Assembly: GCF_040183065.1 (NCBI RefSeq)
Contig: NC_091119.1
Coordinates: forward strand, 198,632,543-198,696,542
Source of the DNA: Periplaneta americana
Taxonomy: Eukaryota > Arthropoda > Insecta > Blattodea > Blattidae
Length of the DNA stretch: 64,000 bases
Direction of reading: 5' to 3'
The notes beneath the pieces were generated by a model that saw only the letters and a program-made list of their open reading frames with translations, did not search any database and was not told where the DNA came from. The translations under genes and the position numbers were made by a program. Shown here piece by piece: positions 35,066 to 47,420 of the stretch (position 1 is its first letter; each line of letters begins with the position of its first letter).

Positions 35066-35501
35066 GAACCTTATTCAGAAGTAAATATAAAATAAAATAT
35101 GCAGTATGAAATTAGCATTTGAAGTGGAGACTGTACTGTGTAGGTTAGTTTTTAAAATATATCGTATGTGACGAAGCCTATTATTTGTTTTAATAGTCTA
35201 ATAAATTGAATTGAATACAACATGGACCTCGAGTCATAATATCCTAGTTCCACGTTCTGCAACGCTTGATAGTGTGGTTACTCGGTTCTCACCGGACAAA
35301 CATCCCACAAAACTTCCCGGATATGTGGATACTTCATATAGGTCATCGTACAACCCTTCCTTCACAGAAAACACAGGATGTAGCTATCTACGCACCTTTC
35401 TTCCGATAACTGAAGTTATTCAGAACTTTGAGTTGGTCATTCTCGTCTTTCAATACCTTATTAGCAGAGAGCGGAAGTTTAGGCATTATGAATCATTAAA
35501 A
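35066..35501. other. No recognised gene
   Basis: A 97-codon frame at 35211-35504 has no family resemblance and runs into the satellite. Left unassigned. Confidence 0.35.
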
Positions 35502-36800
35502 TAGGCAGCAAAAAGGCATCGTAAATAGCTAAAATAGACAGGCAAAAATGCATCATAAATAGCTAAAATAGACAGGCAAAAATGCGTCATAAATAGCTAA
35601 AATAGACAGACAAAAAGGCATCATAAATAGCTAAAATAGACAGGCAAAAAGGCATCATAAATAGCTAAAATAGATAGGCAAAAGGGCATCATAAATAGCT
35701 AAAATAGACAGGCAAAAAGGCATCATAAATAGCTAAAATAGATAGGCAAAAAGGCATAATAAATAACTAAAATAGACAGGCAAAAATGCGTCATAAATAG
35801 CTAAAATAGACAGGCAAAAAGGCATCATAAATAGCTAAAATAGATAGGCAAAAAGGCATCATAAATAGCTAAAATAGACAGGCAAAAAGGCATCATAAAT
35901 AGCTAAAATAGATAGGCAAAAGGGCATCATAAATAGCTAAAATAGATAAGCAAAAAGGAATCATAAATAGCTAAAGTAGACAGGCAAAAAGGCATCATAA
36001 ATAACTAAAATAGACAGGCAAAAAGGCATCATAAATAGCTAAATTAGACAGGCAAAAAGGCATCATAAATAGCTAAAATAGATAGGCAAAAGGGCATCAT
36101 AAATAGCTAAAATAGATAGGCAAAAAGGCATCATAAATAGCTAAATTAGACAGGCAAAAGGGCATCATAAATAGCTAAAATAGATAAGCAAAAAGGAATC
36201 ATAAATAGCTAAAGTAGACAGGCAAAAAGGCATCATAAATAGCTAAATTAGACAGGCAAAAAGGCATCATAAATAGCTAAAATAGACAGGCAAAAAGGCA
36301 TCATAAATAGCTAAAATAGATAGGCAAAAGGGCATCATAAATAGCTAAAATAGATAAGCAAAAAGGAATCATAAATAGCTAAAGTAGACAGGCAAAAAGG
36401 CATCATAAATAACTAAAATAGACAGGCAAAAAGGCATCATAAATAGCTAAATTAGACAGGCAAAAAGGCATCATAAATAGCTAAAATAGATAGGCAAAAG
36501 GGCATCATAAATAGCTAAAATAGATAGGCAAAAAGGCATCATAAATAGCTAAATTAGACAGGCAAAAGGGCATCATAAATAGCTAAAATAGATAAGCAAA
36601 AAGGAATCATAAATAGCTAAAGTAGACAGGCAAAAAGGCATCATAAATAGCTAAATTAGACAGGCAAAAAGGCATCATAAATAGCTAAAATAGACAGGCA
36701 AAAAGGCATCATAAATAGCTAAATTAGACAGGCAAAAAGGCATCATAAATAGCTAAAATAGACAGGCAAATAGGCATCATAAGTAGCTAAAATACGCAAT
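35502..36800 (+). repeat. 34-bp satellite array with 408-bp higher-order repeat
   Basis: About 38 head-to-tail monomers (consensus start GCATCATAAATAGCTAAAAT), phase fixed at 34 bp from 35516. Variants (AAGT, AATT, GATAAG, GGAATC, AACTA) occur in a fixed order. Monomers 12-23 (35890-36297) and 24-35 (36298-36705) are identical base for base, so a 12-mer unit of 408 bp was duplicated as a block. Edge monomers are the most divergent. Confidence 0.95.
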
Positions 36801-37826
36801 AAAAGGCAATTACAAAAACCTTGCACTTTCAACAAAGGGATTTCGGCAGCAAGAAAAGCTTTACATAAGTCGAATGCAAATTGAGATTTTCGACTGTTGG
36901 AAGCAAAGAAATCTTCTTCCCAGTAGCCTTGGAAAGTGGATTTTTGTGTTTGGTTGTACTGGTATGTTGCGATATGAAATATTTCTTTTCGTAGTTCACT
37001 GACTGCTCACATATTTTGCATGTAAGTACTTTACCGTCAGTACAAAATACGTCGGATCCAAAAGTATTAACCTAACTTTGCAATTTACTGCTTAAAGGAA
37101 CACTGAATTTCGGCATCTTGCTGCTAGCTACAACAACGTCGCAATGAAAACTGAAAGAAAAATAACGTTAGACCCGCACTTATTGTTACCTTGTCAAATC
37201 GATAATTAAAACGCTTACTGTTATACATTTTTGCACGGCAGCACTCAATGTTGCAAAGAGAATATGAACTGACTGAAAGACAATAATATACATTCCGTGA
37301 AGTCACTTTCATTGTAGCGGTTAAAGGAATAATTAAAATATACCTGTAGGCAATTTTTAATAATAAATTAATAAATAATAGGTAAATAATCAAATAAAAA
37401 AAACATTTATTTTGTAAATTAGGCATTTATATTTAAAAAGGCAGAAAAGGGCAACATAAAACTGTGACGTTACAATCACGAATTATATTCGTACAGATTT
37501 ACTTTCAAAATGAAGATAGATTTAACACATTTAAAAAGGCATTCCTCCAAAGTTCCGGTCTCTGCTTATTAGGCTTATTAAGTGTAAGGAGCAAATGACG
37601 TGTTGCACGAAAAAGGAAATATAAATTTCTACAGAAATACGCGTTTTCTGCACATCTTTAACCGAAAAGACTGTTTTTGATATGCCTTGTGTCTGTGTAC
37701 AGCTGTTTCTGCTGAACGATGGACGCATTTTATTCAAATTCAGTATCTAAGAATCATCGGGGAATGATAAAGAAATGGGTGGATGAATTGATGGATTTAT
37801 TCAACAATTATACGTAAGACTTATAG
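36801..37826. other. Satellite flank, no gene
   Basis: Short frames on the minus strand (37124-37426 and 37531-37737) lack recognisable domains. Isolated satellite-like words occur near 37440 (AAAAGGCAGAAAAGGGCAAC). Confidence 0.35.
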
Positions 37827-38133
37827 GGTGCTAAGCATAGACATTTCGCTAGCCCGCGCTACGAGCGTGCTAAACTAGCCCCGGCTACCGACTGATTACT
37901 TGTACAGGATTCATATCATATCATATATCATATCATATCATATCATATCATATCATATCATATCATATCATATCATATCATATCATATCATATCATATCA
38001 TATCATATCATATCATATCATATCATATCATATCATATCATATCATATCGCTAACACTGGTTTATGAATACGAAAACGTTAGTTCGCTGATCATCTACCG
38101 AAAGCCCGCGCTAAGAATGTCTATGAATATGGC
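37827..38133. mobile_element. MITE-like element containing a (TCATA)n array
   Basis: Imperfect terminal inverted repeats (CATAGACATT.CTTAGC.CGGGCT type) at about 37838-37870 and 38100-38132 flank a pentanucleotide TCATA repeat at 37912-38049 (about 27 units). Confidence 0.6.
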
Positions 38134-38439
38134 CCATAGAATTTACCCTTAAAAACAAAAAAGTAATACTTTATTAAAATCGGCTATAATGACTTTTCAT
38201 GTAATTGTATGTTTTATACATCGTTATGTGATAAATGAAACTATATAGACAGTGTCTCTACAAAAATATGTTTATTAGAAAAATAAAACATTTGCATATA
38301 CATAACTTCAGGTTCATCTGAATGATCTTATTTAATTTTAAACTATTTTCGTAAGTCTGACTTTAAAAACTGAATTCATAGACGTAAATGAATCCCTTGT
38401 TTTCAATTATAAATGGATCGACCTAAGCAATACAGATAT

Positions 38440-38757
38440 CACTTATGAGGTTGAATCCTATCTTCGGACAGTTGTTTAAACCTCACCACCTTTGATTGAG
38501 GTTCTGGCTGATATGTACATCTATTATCAGGCAGTATATCTCACTTGACGATATGTGTTAGAGGAAGAACAATTTATTTGTATGCATCTGAAGTCTGACT
38601 AGTGTAATATGTAGCTAGTCGGCGATGTATGCAATGGAGGGGGAAAGGAACTGGCCTATCCCATTCTCTACTGGCGTAATTGTCTCATGAGTGATGCCTT
38701 ATTGGTGTCATATATGAGGTTCAAACCTGTTTTCGGACAGTTGACTAAACAACATGT
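38440..38757 (-). repeat. Dispersed repeat R3, copy 2
   Basis: Inverted relative to 34790-35065, about 3.4 kb away. The satellite array and the MITE lie between the two copies. Near 38470 there is a partial second match to its own outer end (TTCGGACAGTTG at 38463 and 38733). Confidence 0.75.
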
Positions 38758-39759
38758 TCATTCTTTTTCAGATTCACGAACCTAATGCCTTCGTTCAAAA
38801 TTTTTCCTTGGCATTTCTTAGTATGTTATGTCTTACAGCATTGTATTTCAAATATTATTTTCTTCAGGTAGAAAAGTAAATAGTATCTTCAATAGCGCCC
38901 TCGAATTCTTAGAAGAACGTCGAGAAAGCTTTTGAAGCAATAAACATAGATTATAATGAGGGAATTACGGGGAAATACCGATGCTACAAAAGACTAAGGT
39001 CGCAGTTCTAGTGTATGCAATGTCATCGAATAAGATGTTCGTAATTCGACGCTCAAATGTCGCTAGTCAACAGCCATTTTGTTAAGAAACCAAAGTATGT
39101 TTTCTTACTTAATTTAGTAAAGCTTATTTTTAAAAAATCCGGCAGATATTCTCTATCGATTATAATTTTTAAGATGGGTTGCATAAATAATACTTACCAA
39201 TAACTTGCACTGATCTAAAGACGGACAGTATGTTAATCGGAAAAAGCGATACTTTACCCTGGTTTCAGACTTGACAATAATACGACTGCTTGTGAGCTGA
39301 AATTTATATCCAGCATGTGTGTTATTCAGATATCCAGATTTGTTCAAGTTAATTAAAAAGTGTGATCATAGGGTAAACCATACAGTTATTTGTCACCTTA
39401 CAATTATTGGCCACTTGGACTTTGATGTGTTATTAGGCCTATAAGATCGGATGTGAAAATAATTAGTTAATATTCTGTCAGATAGTAGCAGCACGTTTTC
39501 TTATTTCGTAGTTTCTTTGATTATCAAAGACAGATAGCAGTCTCAGTTGAAATAGAAATTTCTGCAAAAACGTACGCTCCCAGTTTTTTATTCCTTATGA
39601 AATTGGTAAGAACTATATTGTAGTTGAGTAGTAATAATTGCTTTTGTATATGTATGTGATTGTTCATTTCTTTTTCATTTTTGTATGATTTGATTTCTTT
39701 TTTCTGTTATTTTATACACAATTTAAACATTAAGATGAATGTGTAACTAACTCATTACA
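38758..39759. other. No recognised feature
   Basis: AT-rich DNA, short frames only. Confidence 0.4.
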
Positions 39760-40260
39760 CACTACAAAGACATCTCAACACACAAACAACACAAACAAAT
39801 AAATACAACCACACAGGCGTATACAAACTCACATGCAATAGTTGCGACAGTTTCTACATTGGACAGACAGGCAGATCATTCCAAACTCGATACAAAGAAC
39901 ACATTAAAGCAATAATCAGAGGACACAATACATCTACATATGCATAACTAATGCTAACCATACATACAATAACATAAATACAGACATGGAAATCCTACAC
40001 ATACAACCCAAAAACTAAAAACTCAACACACTAGAACAATATGAAATATACAGACACACTAAAACACACCCTGATCAAATTCTCAACACACAGATCAATT
40101 TCAGAATACACACTATTTGACACAACTCTTCATCACATGAACGCACCCACACAACAGGCAGCGAAGTTGAGATAGCGCTGAGATCTAGTAGGTTTGAAGA
40201 TGGTGTCGAATAGCACCGAAACAGCTGTAAGCCGCACATGCTTACATAACACGATCGCCA
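39760..40260 (+). pseudogene. Penelope-like element fragment, GIY-YIG endonuclease
   Basis: The + strand encodes YNHTGVYKLTCNSCDSFYIG followed by QTGRSFQTRYKEHIKAI (about 39809-39920). VYKLTC...FYIGQTGRSF with the downstream R and E fits the GIY-YIG nuclease domain of Penelope-like elements. A stop follows within about 20 codons. Further in-frame pieces (LHIQPKN, LNTLEQYEIYRHTKTHPDQI, LNTQINFRIHTLFDT) extend to about 40140. The reverse transcriptase is absent. This is a dead 3' remnant. Confidence 0.8.
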
Positions 40261-41130
40261 TTTAATAAATTATTTAACTCATTACATTAAGAGTCAAGCT
40301 GCATGTACCGAATTTTAACCGAGCAATGAGATGTTCGTTCTTTTGATTTTACAACTGATTCTGTCGTGTTTACTTGAACACTGCGTAACTTTGAATGAAC
40401 AAGTGATGGCTTAGAGGAGAGGGATTATGTCATACTCCTTCACCCTACTTGTGTGCTAAGGGGTTGACTCGGGAGTCAAGAGATGCCGACTAGTGTGCAT
40501 TTCAAGCTCTATGTTTGGTCCAAGTTTGTCGAGCATGACAAGAACCGAAGTCTGCTTTGAAGAAAAGGATATGTTATAGATTGTTCGAACTTGCACATTG
40601 TGTGATCTGTAGCCTTGAAGTTCGCTGGCCCCTCCTACCCTCCCCTCCCATTGTTTCATTCTTTTAGCTGAGTAAGGATTTTAGAACAAATCTTGTGAAG
40701 TTTTATTTTGATGTAAGGACAGGTAATTTTTATTACAACAGTATGATTAAAGATCCACAGAAATATACGTACATATAGGTAAATCACATTATGTTTTTAA
40801 AATACATGACAGGTGTTACTATACCAATTACCTACCAATTACTATACCAATTGTTACTCCTTCCTTTAGACATGCATCCTGATAGTGCTGTATTTTCAAA
40901 ATTGTCTCATAATAATCTCTTTCTATTATCTAATATTATTTGAAATATATTAACATTCTATGTGTTTTGGCTTAATTCTGCTACATAGTTTGTATTTCAG
41001 TGTTTAATTAATAGTTCATAGTATTTTGTTGTTTAATTCGTAAATAACTCTTATATACATGTAGCTCTTATCTAAATCAAATTGTTGAATTCTTTGTAAG
41101 TTCATACATATGTACAGTATGTATACTTTT
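40261..41130. other. No clear gene
   Basis: Possibly the untranslated region of the retroelement ending at 41190. A minus-strand frame at 40456-40659 is unassigned. Confidence 0.35.
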
Positions 41131-41198
41131 TGCTGGTTGAGTGGAAGAGAAGGCCTTACGGCCTTAACTCTGCCAGCTAAAATAAATCATCATTATTA

Positions 41199-41238
<40 letters not shown>
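41131..41238 (+). mobile_element. LINE 3' end with GGCC hairpin and (TTA)n tail
   Basis: GCTGG/CCAGC (41132-41136 and 41173-41177) encloses GAG/CTC and the core AAGGCC-TTAC-GGCCTT (41150-41165), followed by AAAATAAATCATCA and a TTA repeat to 41238. It shares core and plan with the minus-strand end at 28905. Confidence 0.65.
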
Positions 41239-41301
41239 CTACAGAAAGTAGCTATTCTTCACATAATATTCAAGTAAATAACAGTAATAATATTTGTGTA
41301 A

Positions 41302-41516
41302 ATCCAGAAATGCATATAGAATGTTAGTTGGGAGGCCGGAGGGAAAAAGACCTATAAGGAGGCCGAGACGTAGATGGGAAGATAATATTAAAATGGATTT
41401 GAGGGAGATGGGATATGATGATAGAGACTGGATTAATCTTGCTCAGGATAGGGATCAATGGTGGGCTTATGTGAGGGCGGTAATGAACCTCCGGGTTCCT
41501 TAAAAGCCAGTAAGTA
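41302..41516 (+). mobile_element. Short 5'-truncated LINE L4 copy with target duplication
   Basis: Encodes SRNAYRMLVGRPEGKRP, then RRPRRRWEDNIKMDLREMGY and a C-terminus to a TAA near 41503, ending CCAGTAAGTAA. The 11-bp repeat AATATTTGTGT lies at both sides (about 41289-41299 and 41519-41529). Only the last 215 bp of the element were copied. Confidence 0.85.
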
Positions 41517-41910
41517 ACAATATTTGTGTGACTATACGGATGATGGAAGTATTAGAGTCGTGCATTACAGGCACTATGTTCGACGATTCAAGTTAGTCGA
41601 GTATGACGAAGTTCGACATTCGATCTTCAGAAGAAGGCCTGTAGTATTTGTTCCACCTTGTTATAATAATACTCGCTGTCCTTCACTCCCGTCCCTTCAT
41701 GCTTTAGCACGTATCTCACGATTTAGTTTTTCATATAAAATAAGACGAAGTTTGTAATGTCTTGGTTTCCTGTCTCAAGTTTGAACATTGCACAATATTA
41801 GTCGGTACTTTGAACATATGACATTTTTTAAATATATTTTGTTTGATTTATTTATACATATATTTTTGTGAATGTTTAGTCATATTAATAACAAAAAACA
41901 TTATCTACAC

Positions 41911-42766
41911 CAGGCCTGCACAAGGTTTGCGCTCTCCGAGCCGACTCACAGCTCATGAGCGGAATGCAGATATTAGCTGCGCTCTGTATAAGGGTGGACT
42001 GGAAGAAGGGGTGATCTCGTACAAAATATACACAAAAGGAAGTACTATTACGAGTGTTTATGAAATTAATTCCCGTTCAGTGTTTGCAAGACTATCTTGG
42101 ACTATCATTAATTAATTAATAAATATTTATTTTACAGAAATAATAGAAATTCTATAGCTACTTAAATATACAATATCATTTTGTTATATTTTTATTTATC
42201 AGTACATCAAAACGAGGTTTTATGCTGTTGGCAGCTGAAAGGAACAGTAGCCTACTGATCGTAATGAAACATCAGTTACAGATGTTCGATGTCTGCCTTT
42301 ATTAAAGTTGATTATAGAAAACAGGTCCTCACAAATATAAATGTTGAGCCAAACATAGCAATGATTTTCACAGCCAGCCTGTGTAGTCGTGGATATTATT
42401 GCTAATGTTTAGTCTTGTAAAACTCAACCAGGCTAGTACTATTATTCAAACGATCTTTAGCCCTTAGGCCACAGTGAAGATCAATAAGTTCGAGCTGTAA
42501 ATCGTTAAATGGTAAATGTTATGTTCCGTCTTTTAGATTCCTCCATACTTACTGTAGCAGTAGGTAAGCAACGTGAAACAGTTACTGAGAATAGACCTAC
42601 ACACTGCACTCCACTAGATAACTGAGTGGTCGTTGCCCTCTCCTCTACCTACAGCAAGTCTATGTCATTCTGACGTATCTTCCTCTCCGTTCCGGCGAGC
42701 GGTAAACACGGCTTTCCCGCTCCGAAGGATCGCTCGCGCTCGTTGAGCGCTGTTTGTGCAGATATG
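41911..42766. mobile_element. hAT-type non-autonomous element, 856 bp
   Basis: Ends CAGGCCTGCACAAGGTTTGC and the complement of CATATCTGCACAAACAGCGC, with an 8-bp target duplication ATCTACAC / ATCTATAC (41903-41910 and 42767-42774). No transposase frame recognised. Confidence 0.7.
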
Positions 42767-43221
42767 ATCTATACTCATTACTGTGCGTAACTTCGCAAGA
42801 TACGTTCCTGACATCCTTATGCAAATAAAGCTTAAAGGCTCAGGGAGAGGAGGAACTCTAGAGAAAGACACCGAACATAATATGTAAGGAAGGGGAAAGA
42901 TTGAACAAACGCAAAGGGAGCTTAGATTCTATAGAGACTTGACAAACATGAATCCAACATAAGGCCTCTGACCGGATTTCAACGAACTCGGTTATTTTAG
43001 TTTACATGCTTTACTTCCACGTACTGTTGGGATGCCTATGGATTAAGGCGAAGTTTGTGGTATCTTGATATCTCCTCTCATGTTCGAACATTGCACGACA
43101 CTAGTGCCGATCACTGCGTTATGGAGATTCCTGGCTATGCCTCAGCCACCAAAATTATCAGAAATACTAAGATTGTTGTCAGTGAAATGGCTCAGACCTG
43201 TAACAGAGTGATGGTCTAGAC

Positions 43222-43973
43222 CAGTTATCGCCAAAAGCTGTGTCGCGGCACATGCCCATGCCTCCACTCAAGCGTAACCATGGCATCATACCCCACCCTC
43301 TGTTCACAGCCATCACTTCGATATAAGTAAAGACATTTATCAGCAGCCGACGTACACATGTAATGTTACAAGTGTGTAGATAATAGGTAAAAAATTGATT
43401 TTAAGGAGCATGGGAGGAAAAGTATTTATTTTGTGCAGATGGCAAAAATATGAGATACTTAATTTGTTGTAAAATTTTTAAATGAAGTGTAAAAGAACAA
43501 TTTACGTTGTGATTATTCATCTTGTTACAAAGAATACCACGCCCTTACCTGTAACTTGAATATTTCATTTATAAACGAACAATAAAAAGAATCGGTTTCT
43601 ATGTCTTAATCGGTGTAAAATACTTCGACGTTTTTTTAAAGTATGTAGTGTAATTTACAACTTCATATCCAGCCTGGTACGTTTTTCTAATTTTAAATAT
43701 CTGTTGATGTAAAGTACACGTTCTTTTTCCGGTAAATAAGAAAATAAATTTATTTGATTAATAATACAAAAATAATGAAGAGGGGGATAAAAAATTAACA
43801 TGAAAAAAGTGTGTATAGTTAATAAGTAGAAGAATGTTATATTCCTTTTGTCTTTGGTCACAGTTCGTCTCTGCACTGTTATTCACTGCATTACTTCACC
43901 CCTGTCCCTGCGATATTGGAGTGCGGGTTGCATTTCTGTTACATCACAATTTCGTGGTGTTTGGCAACCATTG
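43222..43973. mobile_element. hAT-type non-autonomous element, 752 bp
   Basis: Perfect 8-bp target duplication GTCTAGAC (43214-43221 and 43974-43981), matching the nTCTAGAn preference known for hAT elements. Termini CAGTTATCGCCAAA and the complement of CAATGGTTGCCAAA. No transposase domain. Confidence 0.85.
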
Positions 43974-44274
43974 GTCTAGACGAATCGGCCATCTCAAGAG
44001 ACGTGTACAACCATAACCGCTCCTTGATTTCCGATAAGTTCTTATCTCACACCCACGGATTTCTTCATGTGGGGTATATAGACTAAAGACCGTTATTTGT
44101 AGAAACGGTATGATAGCAACCATAACGCCTGACATGTTGTAGCATGTTTGAGTGGTGATTGAGTATCGCCAAGGCTGCTAATGATGTTCACATTGAGTCT
44201 TGGTAAGTCGGAGAAAAAAACTTGGAGGGTTTTGACATATTAAGAACACTTATTTTTTCTGCATTATCTTGCAG

Positions 44275-44460
44275 GTGTTTGAGTATGAAATCCCAGCATC
44301 TTTTGATGACTCTTACTGTAGCTTACTCCAAAACGTAGCCAGAATCGTTAGGAAATTAAATGTTTCTCTTGGAAATACATGCATTACAATAGGTTATGCG
44401 TCCTTCAATTTTGAAAACAAGAATAATTGGCAGTGTCTTCCTCCTGGTCAAGGACAATAA
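44275..44460 (+). CDS. Possible terminal exon, unknown protein
   Basis: A strong acceptor (TTTTTTCTGCATTATCTTGCAG ends at 44274, polypyrimidine-rich) opens 62 codons to a TAA at 44458-44460, with AATAAA overlapping the stop. The translation (VFEYEIPASFDDSYCSLLQN, then VARIVRKLNVSLGNTCITIG) has the balanced composition of a globular protein, unlike nearby noise. I do not recognise it. No upstream exon was found, so it may be chance or a retroelement piece. Confidence 0.35.
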   Translation: MFEYEIPASFDDSYCSLLQNVARIVRKLNVSLGNTCITIGYASFNFENKNNWQCLPPGQGQ

Positions 44461-44951
44461 AACTGGTTCCTTTACGTAACAGGTGTAAAACGCCGAGATG
44501 TTGTCTGTGAACATAAATGTAATAATAATAAATCATATGAAGGAAGACCTGTAGGTCTGCTTGGGTCACTTGTTAAAGAAGTCCCTCCATTAAGTTACTG
44601 ACGTATGCAGGAAAAAAGGATATGGTCATTTGTGTGGTGTTTAAAATAGTTAGACGAATCACAGGAACATGTTCTGTTAAGAATCAAATCTCTTTAAAGT
44701 TATGATTCTCTGTCACTGTACTAACTGAGCTATCTGAAGCTTGTTTACTGACTTCATTGTTTTTATTCTCGTTCTTAAGCCTAATAATTACCGACAATTC
44801 CTTTTCTATCTAGAGTTTTCAATCTGCATATTTTAGCTCTCAAGGTTGTGATGTTATCTTCCACGCCATCTTCCATCTGGGTTTGAATATTTCAAATAAT
44901 TGCGTTTGGCTTCTGGAGCTAATTAGTCTCTACAATGAATGTTGTCTAGAG
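44461..44951. other. No recognised feature
   Basis: Nothing coding or repetitive seen before the hAT end at 44952. Confidence 0.4.
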
Positions 44952-46811
44952 CAGTGGTTCCCGACATTTTTGAAGGCGAGACTTTTGTTTGCGATCCTCC
45001 ACTGTCGTACCGGTATTTAACTTCATTGGAAAAATACAAATCCCTGTGAAATAAAAAAAAACAACGATACTTTCAGTCCAAATCAGAAGTTGCCACCCAA
45101 AGAACGACCAAACTGGAAGTATATGGTGCAAAAATAACACGAAATATGCTTGCATCATCTTTTGCCCAACGCATTTATAAATAATCTTGATTTCTGATCA
45201 ACAAACTTAACAAATATTAATTGCATTAATTCCAATACATTAATTAAAGAAATCGTGGAAAATTGAGCTGCGTATAATAATAGGTACTTACTGATGAAAT
45301 GTTGAAACGACTTTTTATCGCAGAGCGTAGACCAGTTTTGGATCAAAAGAATGCAATATACCTCAAGCTTGCGAAAGAATCTCTTACATTTTTCGTACCA
45401 TTTGCAACCTTTCATTTATGCAAAATAAATTTCTCATATGATCAACAAACTTAACAAAAATAAATTGTATTAATTTCAATACATTAATTAAAGAAGTCAT
45501 GGAAAATTTGGCTACGTATAATAATAGGTACTTCCTGATGAAATGTTGAAACGATTTTTTTTTGTAGAGCGTAGACCAGTTTTGGATCAAAACAATGCAA
45601 GTATACCTCAAGCTTGCGAAAGAATCTCTTACATTTTTCGTACCATTTGCAACATTTTATTTATGCAAAATAAATTTCCCATCTGATCAACAAACTTAAC
45701 GAAAATAAATTGTATTAATTCCAGATTATTAATTAAAGAAGTCGTGGAAAATTTAGCTACGTATAATAATAGGTAATTCCTGATGAAATGTTGAAACGAT
45801 TTTTTTTTTTTTTTTTGCAGAGCCTAAACCAGTTTTGGATCAAAAGAATTCAAGTATACCTCAAGCTTGCGAAAGAATCTCTTACATTTTTCGTACCATT
45901 TGCAACATTTTATTTATGCAAAATAAATTTCCCATCTGATCAACAAACTTAACGAAAATAAATTGTATTAATTCCAGAATATTAATTACAGAAGTCGTGG
46001 AAAATTTAGCTACGTATAATAATAGGTAATTCCTGATGAAATGTTGAAACGATTTTTTTTTTTTTGCAGAGCCTAAACCAGTTTTGGATCAAAAGAATTC
46101 AAGTATACCTCAAGCTTGCAAAAGAATCTCTTACATTTTTCGTACCATTTGCAACCTTTTATTTATGCAAAATAAATTTCTCATCTGATCAACAAACTTA
46201 ACAAAAATAAATTGTATTAATTCCAGAATATTAATTACAGAAGTCGTGGAAAATTTAGCTACGTATAATAATAGGTAATTCCTGATGAAATGTTGAAACG
46301 ATTTTTTTCTTTTTGCAGAGCCTAAACCAGTTTTGGATCAAAAGAATTCAAGTATACCTCAAGCTTGCAAAAGAATCTCTTACATTTTTCGTACCATTTG
46401 CAACCTTTTATTTATGCAAAATAAATTTCTCATGTGATGGTCATCAAAGCAGAAGTGAGATATCCCCTTGAACTTGAAAATAACTTTACTGTGTGCGTGT
46501 TGAATGCAGAATTCAGATTTGAGATGATGCTTTCTGAAAAACAGGCACATTTATCGACTTAATGATTTTAAACTTTCTAAACAGGCCTATTACTGGAACA
46601 TTATTTTTTATATTTATGTTCAAAGTTGTTTATGTTTATGTTTTTAAATTCAAAACAAATGTATGTTAATGAAATATTTTTTATTTTATAAATCATATTG
46701 CGATCCTCCCTCAGCTACTTTCAAAAGTTGGAATTAGAAAACAGTTATATTATTATATTACCGGTTGTTCTGTATGGCCTTACACAACCTCCCATACTTT
46801 GGGAATAACTG
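44952..46811. mobile_element. hAT-type element carrying a tandem array
   Basis: Starts CAGTGGTTCCCGAC and ends GGGAATAACTG, with imperfect 8-bp flanks GTCTAGAG / GTGTAGAC (44944-44951 and 46812-46819). GCGATCCTCC occurs near both ends. The interior is mainly the 245-bp repeat array. No transposase. Confidence 0.6.
45196..46436 (+). repeat. Tandem repeat, about 244-253 bp, five units
   Basis: The anchor GATCAACAAACTTAAC occurs at 45196, 45440, 45685, 45938 and 46187, spacing 244, 245, 253 and 249. A truncated anchor at 46436 ends the array. Length differences come mainly from a poly-T tract. Units 3-5 are nearly identical, units 1-2 more divergent. Confidence 0.95.
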
Positions 46812-47365
46812 GTGTAGACCATCAGATTGGGAATTCACTTGCGCCGTTCTTTTTCTGTAAGAGATTTCCACAGTTTATAACTAATGTCACTGCCAATATG
46901 TCTAGTGCTCTTATCGATTTGTACGCTGTATGTAACTAAAGTGAACCCAACTTGTACCTTCATTAGCTTTCAAGAGAGAAAATGTTATTTTAGAATATAT
47001 TTGGAAGTATATTTTATTTAAATGCATAATCATTATAACAAAGTGAAATTTTCAACCATTTTACAAAAAAACGTATTTACTTCATGACTGCATGAATGTT
47101 TTCTGAGTTGTGTGTGGTTCCTTCCGTCCATTTCACAAATTGTAATGAACAACTACATCACATATGGAATCAAGGAAAAGATCATGGACTTGGAATATTT
47201 CGAAGAAATACTATTGGAACATTATTTCTTATATTTATGTTCAAAGTTATTTATGTTTATGTTTTTAAATTCAAAACAAATGTATGTTAATGAAATGTTT
47301 TTTATTTTATAAATCATATTGCGATCCTCCCTCAGTTACTTTCAAAAGTTGGAATTATAAAACAG

Positions 47366-47420
<55 letters not shown>

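Noticed and set aside
35211-35504. 97-codon frame as a gene
   Set aside because: No domain, no splice or promoter context, and it ends in the satellite array.
35502-36800. CRISPR-like regular array
   Set aside because: The 34-bp units are contiguous with no unique spacers, in an animal genome; it is a satellite.
39809-39920. Host GIY-YIG nuclease gene
   Set aside because: Stop codon shortly after the domain, broken downstream frame and Penelope-like surrounding motifs.
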